IMG/VR virus record: IMGVR_UViG_3300046507_000773
Coordinates: 1-64,000 of that record
Direction: 5' to 3' (one strand)
From: a virus
DNA length: 64,000 bases
Positions 8,334-16,590 of the stretch are shown piece by piece; position 1 is the first letter of the stretch, and every line of letters starts with the position of its first letter. Below the pieces are notes generated by a model that saw only the letters and a program-made list of their open reading frames with translations, made no database searches and was not told the origin of the DNA. A program made the translations under genes and the position numbers.

Positions 8334-8344
8334 CACATATCACG
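8334..8344 (+). promoter_or_regulatory. CACATATCACG element (probable phage promoter)
   Basis: Exact CACATATCACG, within the 18-mer TTTCAACCACATATCACG that is also present at 49498-49515. It lies between a strong terminator and the start of the gene at 8390. Confidence 0.6.
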
Positions 8345-8389
8345 GTTACGAGAGCTCACCAGAGTTCCAACACTAGGAAAGGAAACATC

Positions 8390-9379
8390 ATGCAATGGCA
8401 ATATTGGGCAGCAATTGGTTTGACTGCAGTCCTTTACATCAGTCTTTATCGCTCCGGGTTCTTCAGGTTCTCTAAAGAGCCGCAATTCAATGACATCCTC
8501 TACCAGCGAGGCGATGTCGCCTACGTGTCGCCCACGGCAATCATGCGTGCGCCCTTGCCCAAGTTCGATCCCGAGCGCGTCAAGGAAGACAACGTCGATC
8601 GCCTGGTTCGTCTTCGCATGGTCGAAGTCGCTCAGTCGCTTCTCGATCCTGCGTCCAACATCAAGGACGAAGAAGACCGCAAGCAATTGCGGCGCTACGC
8701 TACGGTGCAGTCGGCAATCCTTGGCCTGTCGATTCCGAAGTCGTTCATTCTGATCGACAAGGAAACCAAGCATCTCTTCATGTCGGTGCTGTCGCGTCTG
8801 GAACTGGTGAGTGTCGAGCGCGTTCCCGTGGGCTCGGACAAAGTCGACGATACCCATGAGCTTGCCTGGATCAACGTGGACATGCATAACGCAATCCTCG
8901 AACGAGAGCGTAAAGCACTCCTGGCCCAGTACAGCAGCGTCGATCATCTGGTCCAGCAAGAGTTCTTGCGCCAAATGGGAAGGAACGAGTACGATTACTT
9001 CCACATGTTTGCTACTCGCTGCCGGCGGCGCTTTAGCCCGCAGCAAAAGCAAAAGGTCGACGACGCAGGCATCAAGTCCGTCATCACTGCCTACGCTGCT
9101 CGCACGGGACTGAAGATTCCGCGCAGCTACGTCTCGTACGATCCGATCTCGGTTCTCTTGATGAACTGGGATGATCTTCCGAAACCGGAAGCGCAGGTCT
9201 ACGACTTCCGTAAGGGAGCAAATGTTCCGCGCTGCGAATGCGGCAACATGATGGGCCTCATGTACACTGGCTTGGTTTGCGATGCCTGTGATACATCAGT
9301 AATGCCTCCTATGGAGGGTTTCAAACCAGTTCCAGCAATCTGGCAATCCTACCCAAAAGCAGAAGGAAAGAATGGCTAA
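8390..9379 (+). CDS. membrane-anchored protein with an RNAP beta'-type zinc-binding motif
   Basis: This 329-aa protein has an N-terminal membrane segment (residues 5-20), a helical body, and near the C-terminus the cluster C282-x-C284-x12-C297-x2-C300 ('CECGNMMG' ... 'GLVCDACDTSV'). The zinc-binding domain of bacterial RNA polymerase beta' has exactly the C-x-C-x12-C-x2-C spacing, and local residues also agree (G after the second Cys, G-[LV]-[VI]-C before the third). Whether it is a true relative, a mimic or chance is open. The gene follows a promoter-like element and overlaps the thymidylate kinase gene by 8 bp. Alternative: a generic zinc ribbon of unknown role. Confidence 0.65.
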   Translation: MQWQYWAAIGLTAVLYISLYRSGFFRFSKEPQFNDILYQRGDVAYVSPTAIMRAPLPKFDPERVKEDNVDRLVRLRMVEVAQSLLDPASNIKDEEDRKQLRRYATVQSAILGLSIPKSFILIDKETKHLFMSVLSRLELVSVERVPVGSDKVDDTHELAWINVDMHNAILERERKALLAQYSSVDHLVQQEFLRQMGRNEYDYFHMFATRCRRRFSPQQKQKVDDAGIKSVITAYAARTGLKIPRSYVSYDPISVLLMNWDDLPKPEAQVYDFRKGANVPRCECGNMMGLMYTGLVCDACDTSVMPPMEGFKPVPAIWQSYPKAEGKNG

Positions 9380-10028
9380 GCTTAAAGAGGGCGTCTTCAT
9401 TTCGTTTGAAGGCGCTGATGCTTCCGGTAAGACAACCAATACGTTCTTCTTCATTGAAGAACTAAGGCGTCGCGGGTATGAGGTAGTGCACACCCGCGAA
9501 CCGGGTGGTAGTCCAGTCGGTGAACAAATTCGTGCGTTGCTTCTTACCACGAAGATGGACAAAGATTCGGAAGCACTTCTTTTTGCTGCAAGCCGTCGTT
9601 GTAACATCATGCAAACGATCCTGCCCAATGTAGAAGAGGGCAGGGTTGTTGTGTGCGAGCGCTTTGCTGATTCGTCTTTCGCGTATCAGGGAGTCGCTCG
9701 TGATAATCGGGAACGTATCCTCGCACTGGAGCAATGGACAGTCGAGAACTACAAACCGAAGTACACGATCTTCTTGGATATCACTGAAGAAGAAAGTGAA
9801 CGGCGCTTGGCACTTCGCCGTAATACCACAGAGCTTGACATCTTCGAACTGGAAGCACAGAAGTTTCGTCAAGCTGTGTACAAGGGCTATCAGGAGCGGG
9901 TAGCCCAATTCCCAGAGCGTATCGTAAAGATTGACGCAATGGGTGCTTTAGACGTGGTCCAGGCTAACTTGGTCACCTGGATCGATACCGTGTTTGTACC
10001 AAACCATCCTCTCGCAGAAGAAAAATGA
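9372..10028 (+). CDS. tmk: thymidylate kinase
   Basis: Phosphorylates dTMP to dTDP with ATP in the cytoplasm. The 218-aa length fits the family. Visible motifs: P-loop 'FEGADASGKTT' (residues 12-22), the TMP-binding 'TREPGGSPVGEQIR', the 'CERFADSSFAYQG' segment (family DR[YF] region, here ERF), and the LID region 'DITEEESERRLALRR'. It overlaps the preceding and following genes, and sits in the same region as thymidylate synthase and nrdB, so the phage can drive dTTP synthesis. Confidence 0.93.
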   Translation: MAKLKEGVFISFEGADASGKTTNTFFFIEELRRRGYEVVHTREPGGSPVGEQIRALLLTTKMDKDSEALLFAASRRCNIMQTILPNVEEGRVVVCERFADSSFAYQGVARDNRERILALEQWTVENYKPKYTIFLDITEEESERRLALRRNTTELDIFELEAQKFRQAVYKGYQERVAQFPERIVKIDAMGALDVVQANLVTWIDTVFVPNHPLAEEK

Positions 10029-10441
10029 AATCGTCCTTTAAGACCGGCCGTCAGCGCCGTACCAACCAACAGAAACTGAAACGCAGCAAAGCAGCGCTGG
10101 CGAGTCGCAAAGCAAACCGTGAGATGGAGCAGAAGAACACCATCCACATCAAGGGTAGCGTGACGAAGGGTGTCACTCGTTACCGCACCCAGTCCCGCTG
10201 GTCGGCTTTCAAAGCGTGGGCTGGCGAAAAGCTGTCCAAGTTCCGTGGCCTCTTCAAGACGAAGAAACAAAAGGAACAGGACCGTCTGTGGGAAATGCAC
10301 ATGGGTCAAGGACTGGGCCTGAATCGTTTCCTCAAGGAAGAAAACAAACCGGCATCGCCCGGTGGTGGTAGTGACGGTCGTTACTATCGTGAAGCCATCG
10401 ATCCGCCGCCGGTACCACACATCGAAGGCATCTACGGATGA
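10025..10441 (+). CDS. highly basic protein, 138 aa
   Basis: Lys/Arg-rich throughout ('KTGRQRRTNQQKLKRSK', 'FKTKKQKEQDR'), consistent with nucleic-acid binding, with a Gly/Pro-rich C-terminus. It overlaps tmk by 4 bp and the next frame by 4 bp. No recognised family. Confidence 0.7.
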   Translation: MKSSFKTGRQRRTNQQKLKRSKAALASRKANREMEQKNTIHIKGSVTKGVTRYRTQSRWSAFKAWAGEKLSKFRGLFKTKKQKEQDRLWEMHMGQGLGLNRFLKEENKPASPGGGSDGRYYREAIDPPPVPHIEGIYG

Positions 10442-10695
10442 CGACCGATTACACTGGCGGGCGCACCCAAGCGTGGGCCTGTCCTGGTAGCTGTGCAATG
10501 GAACTCGTAGCGGGGGTGTGCTGCGCATCCTCCTGCGAGTATTACGACAACTTCGTGAAGCAACAAAGGGAGGCTTCAAATGGCATCGAAGGCACAACTG
10601 GAACGGGAACACCTGGAAGAGATGAAACGCATGGCAAAGGAGTGCGGGATCAAGTTCGTGACCCCCAAAGCTCCGCCGATGGCGCCTCGTCCTAA
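10438..10695 (+). CDS. possible Cys-rich small protein overlapping the next gene
   Basis: The frame starts with ATG overlapping the previous stop (ATGA) and encodes a Cys-rich N-terminus ('CPGSCAMELVAGVCCASSC'). Its second half (from 10580) overlaps another frame with a better ribosome site and is low-complexity (Gly/Thr/Asp). Either the protein is real and the genes overlap by 116 bp, or only the N-terminal part matters. Low confidence. Confidence 0.4.
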   Translation: MTTDYTGGRTQAWACPGSCAMELVAGVCCASSCEYYDNFVKQQREASNGIEGTTGTGTPGRDETHGKGVRDQVRDPQSSADGASS

Positions 10696-10765
10696 CTGGC
10701 TGCCCAAGCCCACGATGGTTATCGTGGATTACATCACGAAGCTGCTTCCTGAGCGTCGTGTATAG
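10580..10765 (+). CDS. hypothetical protein, 61 aa
   Basis: A 61-aa protein with a clear ribosome site (AAAGGGAGG, 6 nt before ATG). It has a charged N-terminal helix ('LEREHLEEMKRMAKECG') and a Pro-rich middle. Its last 8 bp overlap the GTG-started ParB-like gene. It overlaps the Cys-rich frame beginning at 10438 in another phase. Confidence 0.6.
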   Translation: MASKAQLEREHLEEMKRMAKECGIKFVTPKAPPMAPRPNWLPKPTMVIVDYITKLLPERRV

Positions 10766-11117
10766 CGTTTATCAAGAAGAGCCGGGTGGCACCTTTGAAG
10801 CCGATGGCGTGCTCTACGATTTGAATGGCATTTTGCGAGACACCGCAAGACTCCCAGTCAATCACATTGCACTGTCGAAGGTAGCATGGGCTTTAAATAG
10901 CCGCCCGCTCGACCCACAACGTGTTGAGGATGCGGACTACAGTGTCCCCGTCCTCATTACCCTTTATGCTGGCCGAAATCCGAAGTATAAAGGCAAGCCG
11001 CTTGTAGTTGACGGAGAACATCGCTGTGTCAAAGCGATCCGTGACAAACGAGTTACGATCGGATACCGTTTGGTGTCCGAAGCAATCATGAAGCGCCACA
11101 TCGTTAAGAAAGCTTGA
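10758..11117 (+). CDS. ParB/sulfiredoxin-like domain protein
   Basis: This 119-aa protein starts at GTG inside the end of the preceding gene. The pattern 'LPVNHIALSKVAW', '...SVPVLITLY', and especially 'LVVDGEHRCVKAIRD' (family core xDGxHR) matches the ParB N-terminal/sulfiredoxin-like nuclease fold found in many phage proteins. Those act in DNA binding, CTP binding or DNA modification; which applies here is unknown. No C-terminal helix-turn-helix is present, so this is a single-domain version. Confidence 0.6.
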   Translation: MYSVYQEEPGGTFEADGVLYDLNGILRDTARLPVNHIALSKVAWALNSRPLDPQRVEDADYSVPVLITLYAGRNPKYKGKPLVVDGEHRCVKAIRDKRVTIGYRLVSEAIMKRHIVKKA

Positions 11118-11118
11118 A

Positions 11119-11451
11119 ATGGATGTCACCCGTTTGTTCGTAACAAAAGAAACAGGAAAAACTGGCCGTTACCGTTACCGCCGTGGTTGGTTCGGTAAAG
11201 TCATTTTGCAAATCGAAGTGGGCATCCATCGTCATCCAATCGGAATTGATTCGAAGACGCTTTACCCGGTCGAAACGAAGTGGCGCGATGCAAGGCAGGA
11301 AGAAGTTGGGCTCTTCCATCCGCACGCAAATGCAGGCATGCAGTATCAGGATTACACCACACACTTTTTCATGCGCCTGACAGCAGCGGGCGTTCATGCA
11401 GTTAGCGAAGGACGCGAAGAACGCGCCTTGGCCACCGAGAGGAAAGAATGA
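11119..11451 (+). CDS. hypothetical protein, 110 aa
   Basis: One base after the previous stop; overlaps the next gene by 4 bp. Basic N-terminal half ('GKTGRYRYRRGWFGKV'), His-rich middle. Not recognised. Confidence 0.65.
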   Translation: MDVTRLFVTKETGKTGRYRYRRGWFGKVILQIEVGIHRHPIGIDSKTLYPVETKWRDARQEEVGLFHPHANAGMQYQDYTTHFFMRLTAAGVHAVSEGREERALATERKE

Positions 11452-12080
11452 AGTTTATCGCACAACACGTATTTGACGCCGGCATGCGTGCCGACGTACT
11501 GTATTCCGAAGTCCGGCACATGAATGATCCGGCTGGTCGTTTGACCATCCAGTCGTACGGTAGTCGTACCAGCAGTCAAGGCATGCGTGCCACGGCATTC
11601 GATCTGAACGGCCCGGCAGACTTCCTCGACATGAAGCGAGGCGAAGTCGTCTTTGCCATGCAAGAAGCGCTCACGCGCCTTCTGAACAAGAGCCTGGACC
11701 GTTTGTCGATCCACGGCCTGAAAACGATCCAGTTGGAAGACTTCGGCCAACACACCGTTACCGAAGACAAGGTCTACGCGATCTGGGATTCGATCGACTT
11801 CGAACTGCTGCGTACCCGTCTGGAGCAATACGCCGCCATCGAAAACAAGCCGCGTGCTTACCTGGAGAAGAAACCAAAACTCTTCATCTGGACGCCGATC
11901 CGTGATACGAACCACACCGTCGGCATCGTGCACAACACGAAAGAAGAAGCGTTTGCCGTCGCAAGCGAGCTCGTGAAGAACTACCGCGGCGAGGGCAATC
12001 CGTTCGTCGGTTGGGGAACTGACGACTACACCTTGACCACGAAAGACATGGGTCAAGCTTTCGTGATCCAGTACGAATAG
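11448..12080 (+). CDS. hypothetical protein, 210 aa
   Basis: Coupled to the preceding gene by ATGA. Biased, GC-richer codons suggest good expression. An N-terminal beta-rich part is followed by helices ('VVFAMQEALTRLLNKSLDRL') and a C-terminal alpha/beta segment with 'FIWTPIRDTNHTVGIVHNT'. No catalytic motif or family recognised. Confidence 0.75.
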   Translation: MKFIAQHVFDAGMRADVLYSEVRHMNDPAGRLTIQSYGSRTSSQGMRATAFDLNGPADFLDMKRGEVVFAMQEALTRLLNKSLDRLSIHGLKTIQLEDFGQHTVTEDKVYAIWDSIDFELLRTRLEQYAAIENKPRAYLEKKPKLFIWTPIRDTNHTVGIVHNTKEEAFAVASELVKNYRGEGNPFVGWGTDDYTLTTKDMGQAFVIQYE

Positions 12081-12088
12081 GAAAAAAC

Positions 12089-12301
12089 ATGAAGCACTTT
12101 GTCTATTTCATCTCTGGTGTTCTTGTCGCCAGTTTCGTGCAACTCGGCATTCCGGCTGCTAAAGCCTGGGGCCTGCAGGAGCAACTCAAGAAAGACCGTG
12201 CCAAGTACCAGCTCTATCTGGACTGCCGCGACAAAGAAAAAACCAAGTACGCCACTTACGAGTGTCTGCGTCTGAACAACCTGGGCTTCGAACAGCTCTA
12301 A
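12089..12301 (+). CDS. small exported or membrane-anchored protein
   Basis: This 70-aa protein begins 'MKHFVYFISGVLVASFVQLG' with possible signal-peptidase site after 'PAAKA', followed by a charged helix with two Cys ('LYLDCRDKEK', 'YECLRLNN'). This could be a periplasmic peptide with one disulfide, or an anchored spanin-like component; neither is proven. It lies between an unknown gene and thymidylate synthase. Confidence 0.6.
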   Translation: MKHFVYFISGVLVASFVQLGIPAAKAWGLQEQLKKDRAKYQLYLDCRDKEKTKYATYECLRLNNLGFEQL

Positions 12302-12312
12302 GGAAAAAGAAC

Positions 12313-13359
12313 ATGAAACAGTACTACGACACCGTGAACTTCATTCGCGAAACCGGTGACCAGCTGGAAAACCGTACCGGTATCGATGCGATCACGGTAC
12401 CGGGCGTTGCAATGTATTTCCGCATGAAGGACGGCTTCCCGATGCTGGGTGGTCGCTTTACGCCCTTCAAGTCCATGATCGGTGAACTGTGTGCATTCTA
12501 TCGCGCTTGCACCAGCGCTGCTCAATTCCGTGAGCTGGGCAGCAAGGTCTGGGATAAGAACGCCAATGATCTTGGCGTCGACAATTCGAACGCCTGGCTG
12601 CGTAACCCGTTCCGTGAAGGCGAAGACCACCTGGGCCCGATCTACGGTGACATGTGGCGCGCATGGCCCGGCTACAAAGTTATCGGCCGTCCTTCGATCG
12701 ATGAACCCGATGAAGCACATATGCGCTATGACGAGATCATAGCGCAGATCGAAAAGGACGGCTGGGAGCACATCGGTTACGCCGAGGTCGGCTCACCCGG
12801 TACACCGAAAGGTCTTCTGTATTACAAAAAGATCGATCAACTGGGTGACGCGATCCGTACCGTCATCAAGAACCCGAACAGCCGCCGCATCCTGTTCCAT
12901 GCCTGGAATCCGGCCGTGCTGGACGAAGTCTCGCTGCCTGCCTGTCACCTGCTGTATCAGCTGCTGCCGAATCCGAAAACGAAGGTGCTGAACCTGTGCG
13001 TGTACCTGCGCTCCAACGACATCGGCCTGGGTGCTCCGTACAACATCTCGCAAGCTGCGGCTCAGTTGCACTTCATCTCTCGTCTGACCGGCTATACGCC
13101 TGGCACTATTTCGTACTTCGCTGCTGATGCCCACGTCTACGTCAATCAGCTTGAATGGCTGGACGAACAGCTGGAACTGTGGAATGCGGGTCAGCGTTAC
13201 GAACTGCCGCGCATCGAAATCAGCGACCGGGTGCCGGACTGTAGTCATGATGCAGAAAAAGCAGTGGCCTGGCTTACTGAAGTAGAACCATCGGACTTCA
13301 TCCTGCACGACTACCAGTACCACACCCTGAAAACCCCAACCCCTCCCATGGCGGTGTGA
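12313..13359 (+). CDS. thyA: thymidylate synthase (ThyA type)
   Basis: Converts dUMP to dTMP using methylene-tetrahydrofolate. This 348-aa protein shows the dUMP Arg region 'DAITVPGVAMYFRM', 'GPIYGDMWRAW', the catalytic Cys211 in 'LPACHLLYQ' (usual PxCH), the 'RSNDIGLGAPYNI' block (usual RSxDxxLGxPFNI) and 'DAHVYVNQLEW' near the C-terminus. It is longer than the ~264-aa E. coli enzyme because of an insertion around residues 125-190. ATG 12313 has TAAGGAAA upstream. It lies with tmk and nrdB in the dNTP region. Confidence 0.93.
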   Translation: MKQYYDTVNFIRETGDQLENRTGIDAITVPGVAMYFRMKDGFPMLGGRFTPFKSMIGELCAFYRACTSAAQFRELGSKVWDKNANDLGVDNSNAWLRNPFREGEDHLGPIYGDMWRAWPGYKVIGRPSIDEPDEAHMRYDEIIAQIEKDGWEHIGYAEVGSPGTPKGLLYYKKIDQLGDAIRTVIKNPNSRRILFHAWNPAVLDEVSLPACHLLYQLLPNPKTKVLNLCVYLRSNDIGLGAPYNISQAAAQLHFISRLTGYTPGTISYFAADAHVYVNQLEWLDEQLELWNAGQRYELPRIEISDRVPDCSHDAEKAVAWLTEVEPSDFILHDYQYHTLKTPTPPMAV

Positions 13360-13360
13360 C

Positions 13361-13603
13361 ATGATTGGACACGATCGTACGATTAACCCTATCATCGCCG
13401 GCGTGGAGCGTTTCTGGGGAGAAATCAGGCAAGCGACTCTCGAAGCGGTGCAAGAGGGCATCTTGAATGACAAGCGTGATCGTGCACACATGTCGACCAA
13501 ACGGCACAAGTGCGAAGTCATTCCCCGAAAGCGCAAAAGCAAAGTTAAAGCATCTCCTTTGCTTGTAAAGCTTGTGACCGCCAATACCAAAAAGGAGCAC
13601 TAG
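13361..13603 (+). CDS. small basic protein, paralogue of the next gene
   Basis: This 80-aa protein has a Lys-rich C-terminal half ('STKRHKCEVIPRKRKSKV', then 'KASPLLVKLV') which parallels 'SKKGHKKKVFHKSDKPDV' and 'KTSSLLTRMM' in the next gene. The two adjacent genes look like a duplication. Function unknown; nucleic-acid binding is plausible from charge. Confidence 0.6.
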   Translation: MIGHDRTINPIIAGVERFWGEIRQATLEAVQEGILNDKRDRAHMSTKRHKCEVIPRKRKSKVKASPLLVKLVTANTKKEH

Positions 13604-13604
13604 C

Positions 13605-13910
13605 ATGGGTATCGTCACGTTTGGTATGCAAAGGTTTAGCGATCCTTTTCCACGTCGTTCCGAACGCATTGACTTTGAGGCGCAAGCAGAAGCCGTGGAA
13701 GAAGTGCAGGAAACGGAAAAGCGTCGGGCGGCCCAAGTATCGAAGAAAGGACACAAGAAAAAGGTCTTTCACAAGAGCGACAAGCCCGACGTGAAGACCT
13801 CTTCTTTGCTCACCCGCATGATGGAACCGGTGGTTGATCCGCACAAGAAAGAGCGTGACGCGGAGTTCCGCAAGAACCCTTTCCGAGGGCTCGATAGGGG
13901 ACGCTGGTAA
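13605..13910 (+). CDS. small basic protein, paralogue of the preceding gene
   Basis: This 101-aa protein shares the HK-rich block and the K[AT]S[PS]LL motif with the gene just upstream, but has a different N-terminus and an extra basic tail ('FRKNPFRGLDRGRW'). Start ATG 13605 lies one base after the previous stop with AAGGAG upstream. Confidence 0.6.
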   Translation: MGIVTFGMQRFSDPFPRRSERIDFEAQAEAVEEVQETEKRRAAQVSKKGHKKKVFHKSDKPDVKTSSLLTRMMEPVVDPHKKERDAEFRKNPFRGLDRGRW

Positions 13911-13973
13911 GGAAATAATTGCACTCTCATCCTACGTAGCGGTAAGAACTTTTAACCAAACGAAGGATGAGAG

Positions 13974-15071
13974 ATGCAGTTGAATTTCGATGACGAGGAC
14001 ACCCTCGTCACCAACCAAGCAGCACCGGAAGGTGCTTCCGCAGCAGACGTCGCTAAGCGTGTGAACGTCAGCGAGAAGCGCATCATCAACGGTAAAACGG
14101 ACGTGAACCAGCTGGTTCCGTTCAAGCACAAGTGGGCCTGGGACAAGTATCTGGCAGGTTGCGCAAACCACTGGATGCCGCAAGAAGTGAACATGCAGCG
14201 CGATATCGAACTGTGGAAAGATCCGAAAGGTCTGTCCGATGACGAACGTCGCCTGGTCAAGCGCAACCTCGGCTTCTTCGTGACCGCCGACTCGCTGGCA
14301 GCCAACAACATCGTGCTGGGCACCTATCGCCACATCACGTCGCCGGAATGCCGCCAGTACCTGCTGCGTCAAGCTTTCGAAGAAGCGATCCACACCCACG
14401 CCTACCAGTACATCGTCGAGTCGCTCGGCCTGGACGAGAAGGAAGTCTTCAACGCGTACAACGAGATCCCGTCGATCCGTAATAAGGACCAGTTCCTGAT
14501 TCCGTTCATCGACGTTTTGACCAACCCGGAATTCAAAACCGGCACGATCGAAGCGGATCAGACGCTCCTGAAGTCCCTGATCGTTTTCGCCTGCATGATG
14601 GAAGGCCTGTTCTTCTACGTGGGCTTCACGCAGATCCTGGCACTGGGTCGTCAAAACAAGATGGTCGGCGCCGCCGAGCAGTATCAATACATCTTGCGCG
14701 ACGAATCGATGCACTGCAACTTCGGCATCGACCTGATCAACTCGATCAAGGCAGAAGACGATCGCCTGTTCACGCCGGCATTCCAGGAAGAGATCAAAGC
14801 CCTGTTCCATCAGGCTGTTGAACTCGAATGCGCTTACGCTGACGACACCATGCCGCGTGGCGTGCTGGGTCTGAATGCAGGCATGTTCAAAGCGTACCTG
14901 CGCTTCATCGCCAACCGTCGTGCTGTGCAGATCGGCTTGCCGCCGCTCTTCGCACAGGAAGAAAACCCGTTCCCGTGGATGGCCGAGATGATCGACCTGA
15001 AGAAGGAGCGTAACTTCTTCGAAACCCGTGTTACCGAATATCAAACCGGTGGCGCACTGAACTGGGATTAA
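13974..15071 (+). CDS. nrdB: class I ribonucleotide reductase beta subunit
   Basis: The small subunit houses the di-iron/tyrosyl radical used by NrdA to reduce NDPs. Of 365 residues, all metal ligands can be placed: Asp in 'TADSLAANN', E137 and H140 in '[10 protein letters not shown]' with the radical Tyr144, Glu in '[11 protein letters not shown]', and Glu/His in 'RDESMHCNF'. The C-terminal tail ends 'GGALNWD'. The alpha subunit is not in this window. Strongly biased codons indicate high expression. A strong terminator follows. Confidence 0.95.
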   Translation: MQLNFDDEDTLVTNQAAPEGASAADVAKRVNVSEKRIINGKTDVNQLVPFKHKWAWDKYLAGCANHWMPQEVNMQRDIELWKDPKGLSDDERRLVKRNLGFFVTADSLAANNIVLGTYRHITSPECRQYLLRQAFEEAIHTHAYQYIVESLGLDEKEVFNAYNEIPSIRNKDQFLIPFIDVLTNPEFKTGTIEADQTLLKSLIVFACMMEGLFFYVGFTQILALGRQNKMVGAAEQYQYILRDESMHCNFGIDLINSIKAEDDRLFTPAFQEEIKALFHQAVELECAYADDTMPRGVLGLNAGMFKAYLRFIANRRAVQIGLPPLFAQEENPFPWMAEMIDLKKERNFFETRVTEYQTGGALNWD

Positions 15072-15082
15072 ACCCTGCTAAG

Positions 15083-15122
15083 GCACCGGCTCTCTCACGG
15101 GGGCTGGTGCTTTTTTATGCCG
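15083..15122 (+). terminator. terminator after nrdB
   Basis: Stem GCACCGGC (15083) / GCTGGTGC (15103-15110), then TTTTTTATGCCG, the recurrent 3' flank. Confidence 0.85.
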
Positions 15123-15139
15123 CAACAGGAGGTTATGAA

Positions 15140-15445
15140 ATGGATGACAACAAAAGGGTAGAGCTTCTTACCAAAGTCACTCTTGGTATTACGGAAAAGG
15201 TCTTGGAAACCAATCCGGAATTGGAAGAGAAGATCTGGGCTAACCTTAATGCTGGCCAGAATCTTCGCTTTACCATCAAGGTCGGTAATAATAAAGCCCA
15301 CTTTGAAATCGATGACAAACAAATCGAGGTCTGCTATGATCTCGTGACAATGGAATGGGCGTGTCCTTTTTACGATCCGATCGAGAAGATCGACGACGTA
15401 ATCGCAACTGCTGCAGCATGGCTCGCTAAACAAAGTTTTAAATAG
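15140..15445 (+). CDS. hypothetical protein, 101 aa
   Basis: Start ATG 15140 is chosen because AGGAGG lies 7 nt upstream. The acidic protein has a helical N-terminus ('VELLTKVTLGITEKVL') and beta-rich C-terminal half. Not recognised. First gene after the nrdB terminator. Confidence 0.7.
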   Translation: MDDNKRVELLTKVTLGITEKVLETNPELEEKIWANLNAGQNLRFTIKVGNNKAHFEIDDKQIEVCYDLVTMEWACPFYDPIEKIDDVIATAAAWLAKQSFK

Positions 15446-15454
15446 GAGAGTAGC

Positions 15455-15772
15455 ATGTGGAAGAAGGATTATGAAGAAACCGAGAAAGTACAAATGAAAA
15501 CGCTGACCAAATGTCTGTATGTTTTCCTGGGAGCTGCTGGAGCTCTCGGTATCGCTGCAGGAATACTTGCGACGCAGTCCAATGCAAAGGCCGCTGTCAC
15601 GGACATTGCTCAACCAAGGGACATCGAGCAATTCATTTTCAAGACCATCGACGGTCGTAAGGTCCAGGTAAATTCTTGGAGAGACGGCAATAACAAATGT
15701 ACTGCTCTTACCGCTGAGTCAGGTTCGAACACGTATGCGCCGGCCGTTGCTCTTTCATGTGTTAAACTGTAG
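15455..15772 (+). CDS. probable secreted small protein
   Basis: This 105-aa protein has a hydrophobic segment ('CLYVFLGAAGALGIAAGIL') followed by 'NAKAAV', a plausible signal-peptidase I site. The mature part (~65 aa) has two Cys, could form one disulfide and be periplasmic. ATG 15455 has AGGAGAG upstream; a second in-frame ATG 13 codons later gives a more standard signal peptide. Role unknown. Confidence 0.65.
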   Translation: MWKKDYEETEKVQMKTLTKCLYVFLGAAGALGIAAGILATQSNAKAAVTDIAQPRDIEQFIFKTIDGRKVQVNSWRDGNNKCTALTAESGSNTYAPAVALSCVKL

Positions 15773-15782
15773 AGGATAAAAA

Positions 15783-16526
15783 ATGTCGTGGCTTAACGGA
15801 CAAATTCTGGGACCGAAAGATCTTCTCAAGAAGGGATTCGATATCGGTTCTAAATTCAAATTCATGGAAGATGTGAAACTGTGGGTCGACCACGGTAACG
15901 TCTACCAATCCATTCCGGCGAAAGTAGTCGGTGTCTTCCTGGGGGCAGAAGGGCGCACGCATTACAAGTTGGCACTGGAAATCGAAGGCACTGGTCTTTA
16001 CAGTGTTATCGAAGCACCGTCGGCAGATATCTCGGATAAGAACGTCATGAACTGGACGGGACCCGACTGGGAAGCAGATGCTGAAGCCGTCAAACAGCAC
16101 TTGGGAGTGACGGAGTCTAAGCTCTCCTTAGCTCCTGTGATAACCGATATCGGCAGGAAGATCGCTCTGGCCCGCACTTACATGGGTACGGTAACAACTC
16201 TTGCCCTGTTGTCTACTAAGGACGAGAATTACGCTTTCGTTATTGCACGGGTCTTAGCAGAAGCTGAAGCGTCCGATCACTACCCGGAGCGCATCGCGTA
16301 CGAGTGCGAGGATCGTCAGTTGCGCGATTGGTCTCTCACGTTTTTGGGGCGCAGAGTAGATCTCACTACCCGCGGGCCTGAAGATCGACTTCTGCGGGTG
16401 ACTTACCAAAGTCCATCAGGTCGACCTGTTGAAGAAAGTCGAACCTACCTGAAACCCAGTCAGGGCGACAAGATTGTCAAAGAAATCTACACTTACTTGT
16501 CAACGGGTAATCTTCCCAGCGAGTAA
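15783..16526 (+). CDS. hypothetical protein, 247 aa
   Basis: Mixed alpha/beta protein with no motif recognised. Two halves are visible: a beta-rich N-terminal part ('YKLALEIEGTGLYSVIE') and a C-terminal part with 'ARTYMGTVTTLALLSTKD' and a basic strand region. It lies 10 bp after the secreted small protein. Confidence 0.75.
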   Translation: MSWLNGQILGPKDLLKKGFDIGSKFKFMEDVKLWVDHGNVYQSIPAKVVGVFLGAEGRTHYKLALEIEGTGLYSVIEAPSADISDKNVMNWTGPDWEADAEAVKQHLGVTESKLSLAPVITDIGRKIALARTYMGTVTTLALLSTKDENYAFVIARVLAEAEASDHYPERIAYECEDRQLRDWSLTFLGRRVDLTTRGPEDRLLRVTYQSPSGRPVEESRTYLKPSQGDKIVKEIYTYLSTGNLPSE

Positions 16527-16590
16527 CCATGCTTATCCCATGAGTAGTTGCCAATAGGCACTTTGACTAACTAACCAAAACAGGATTGGC

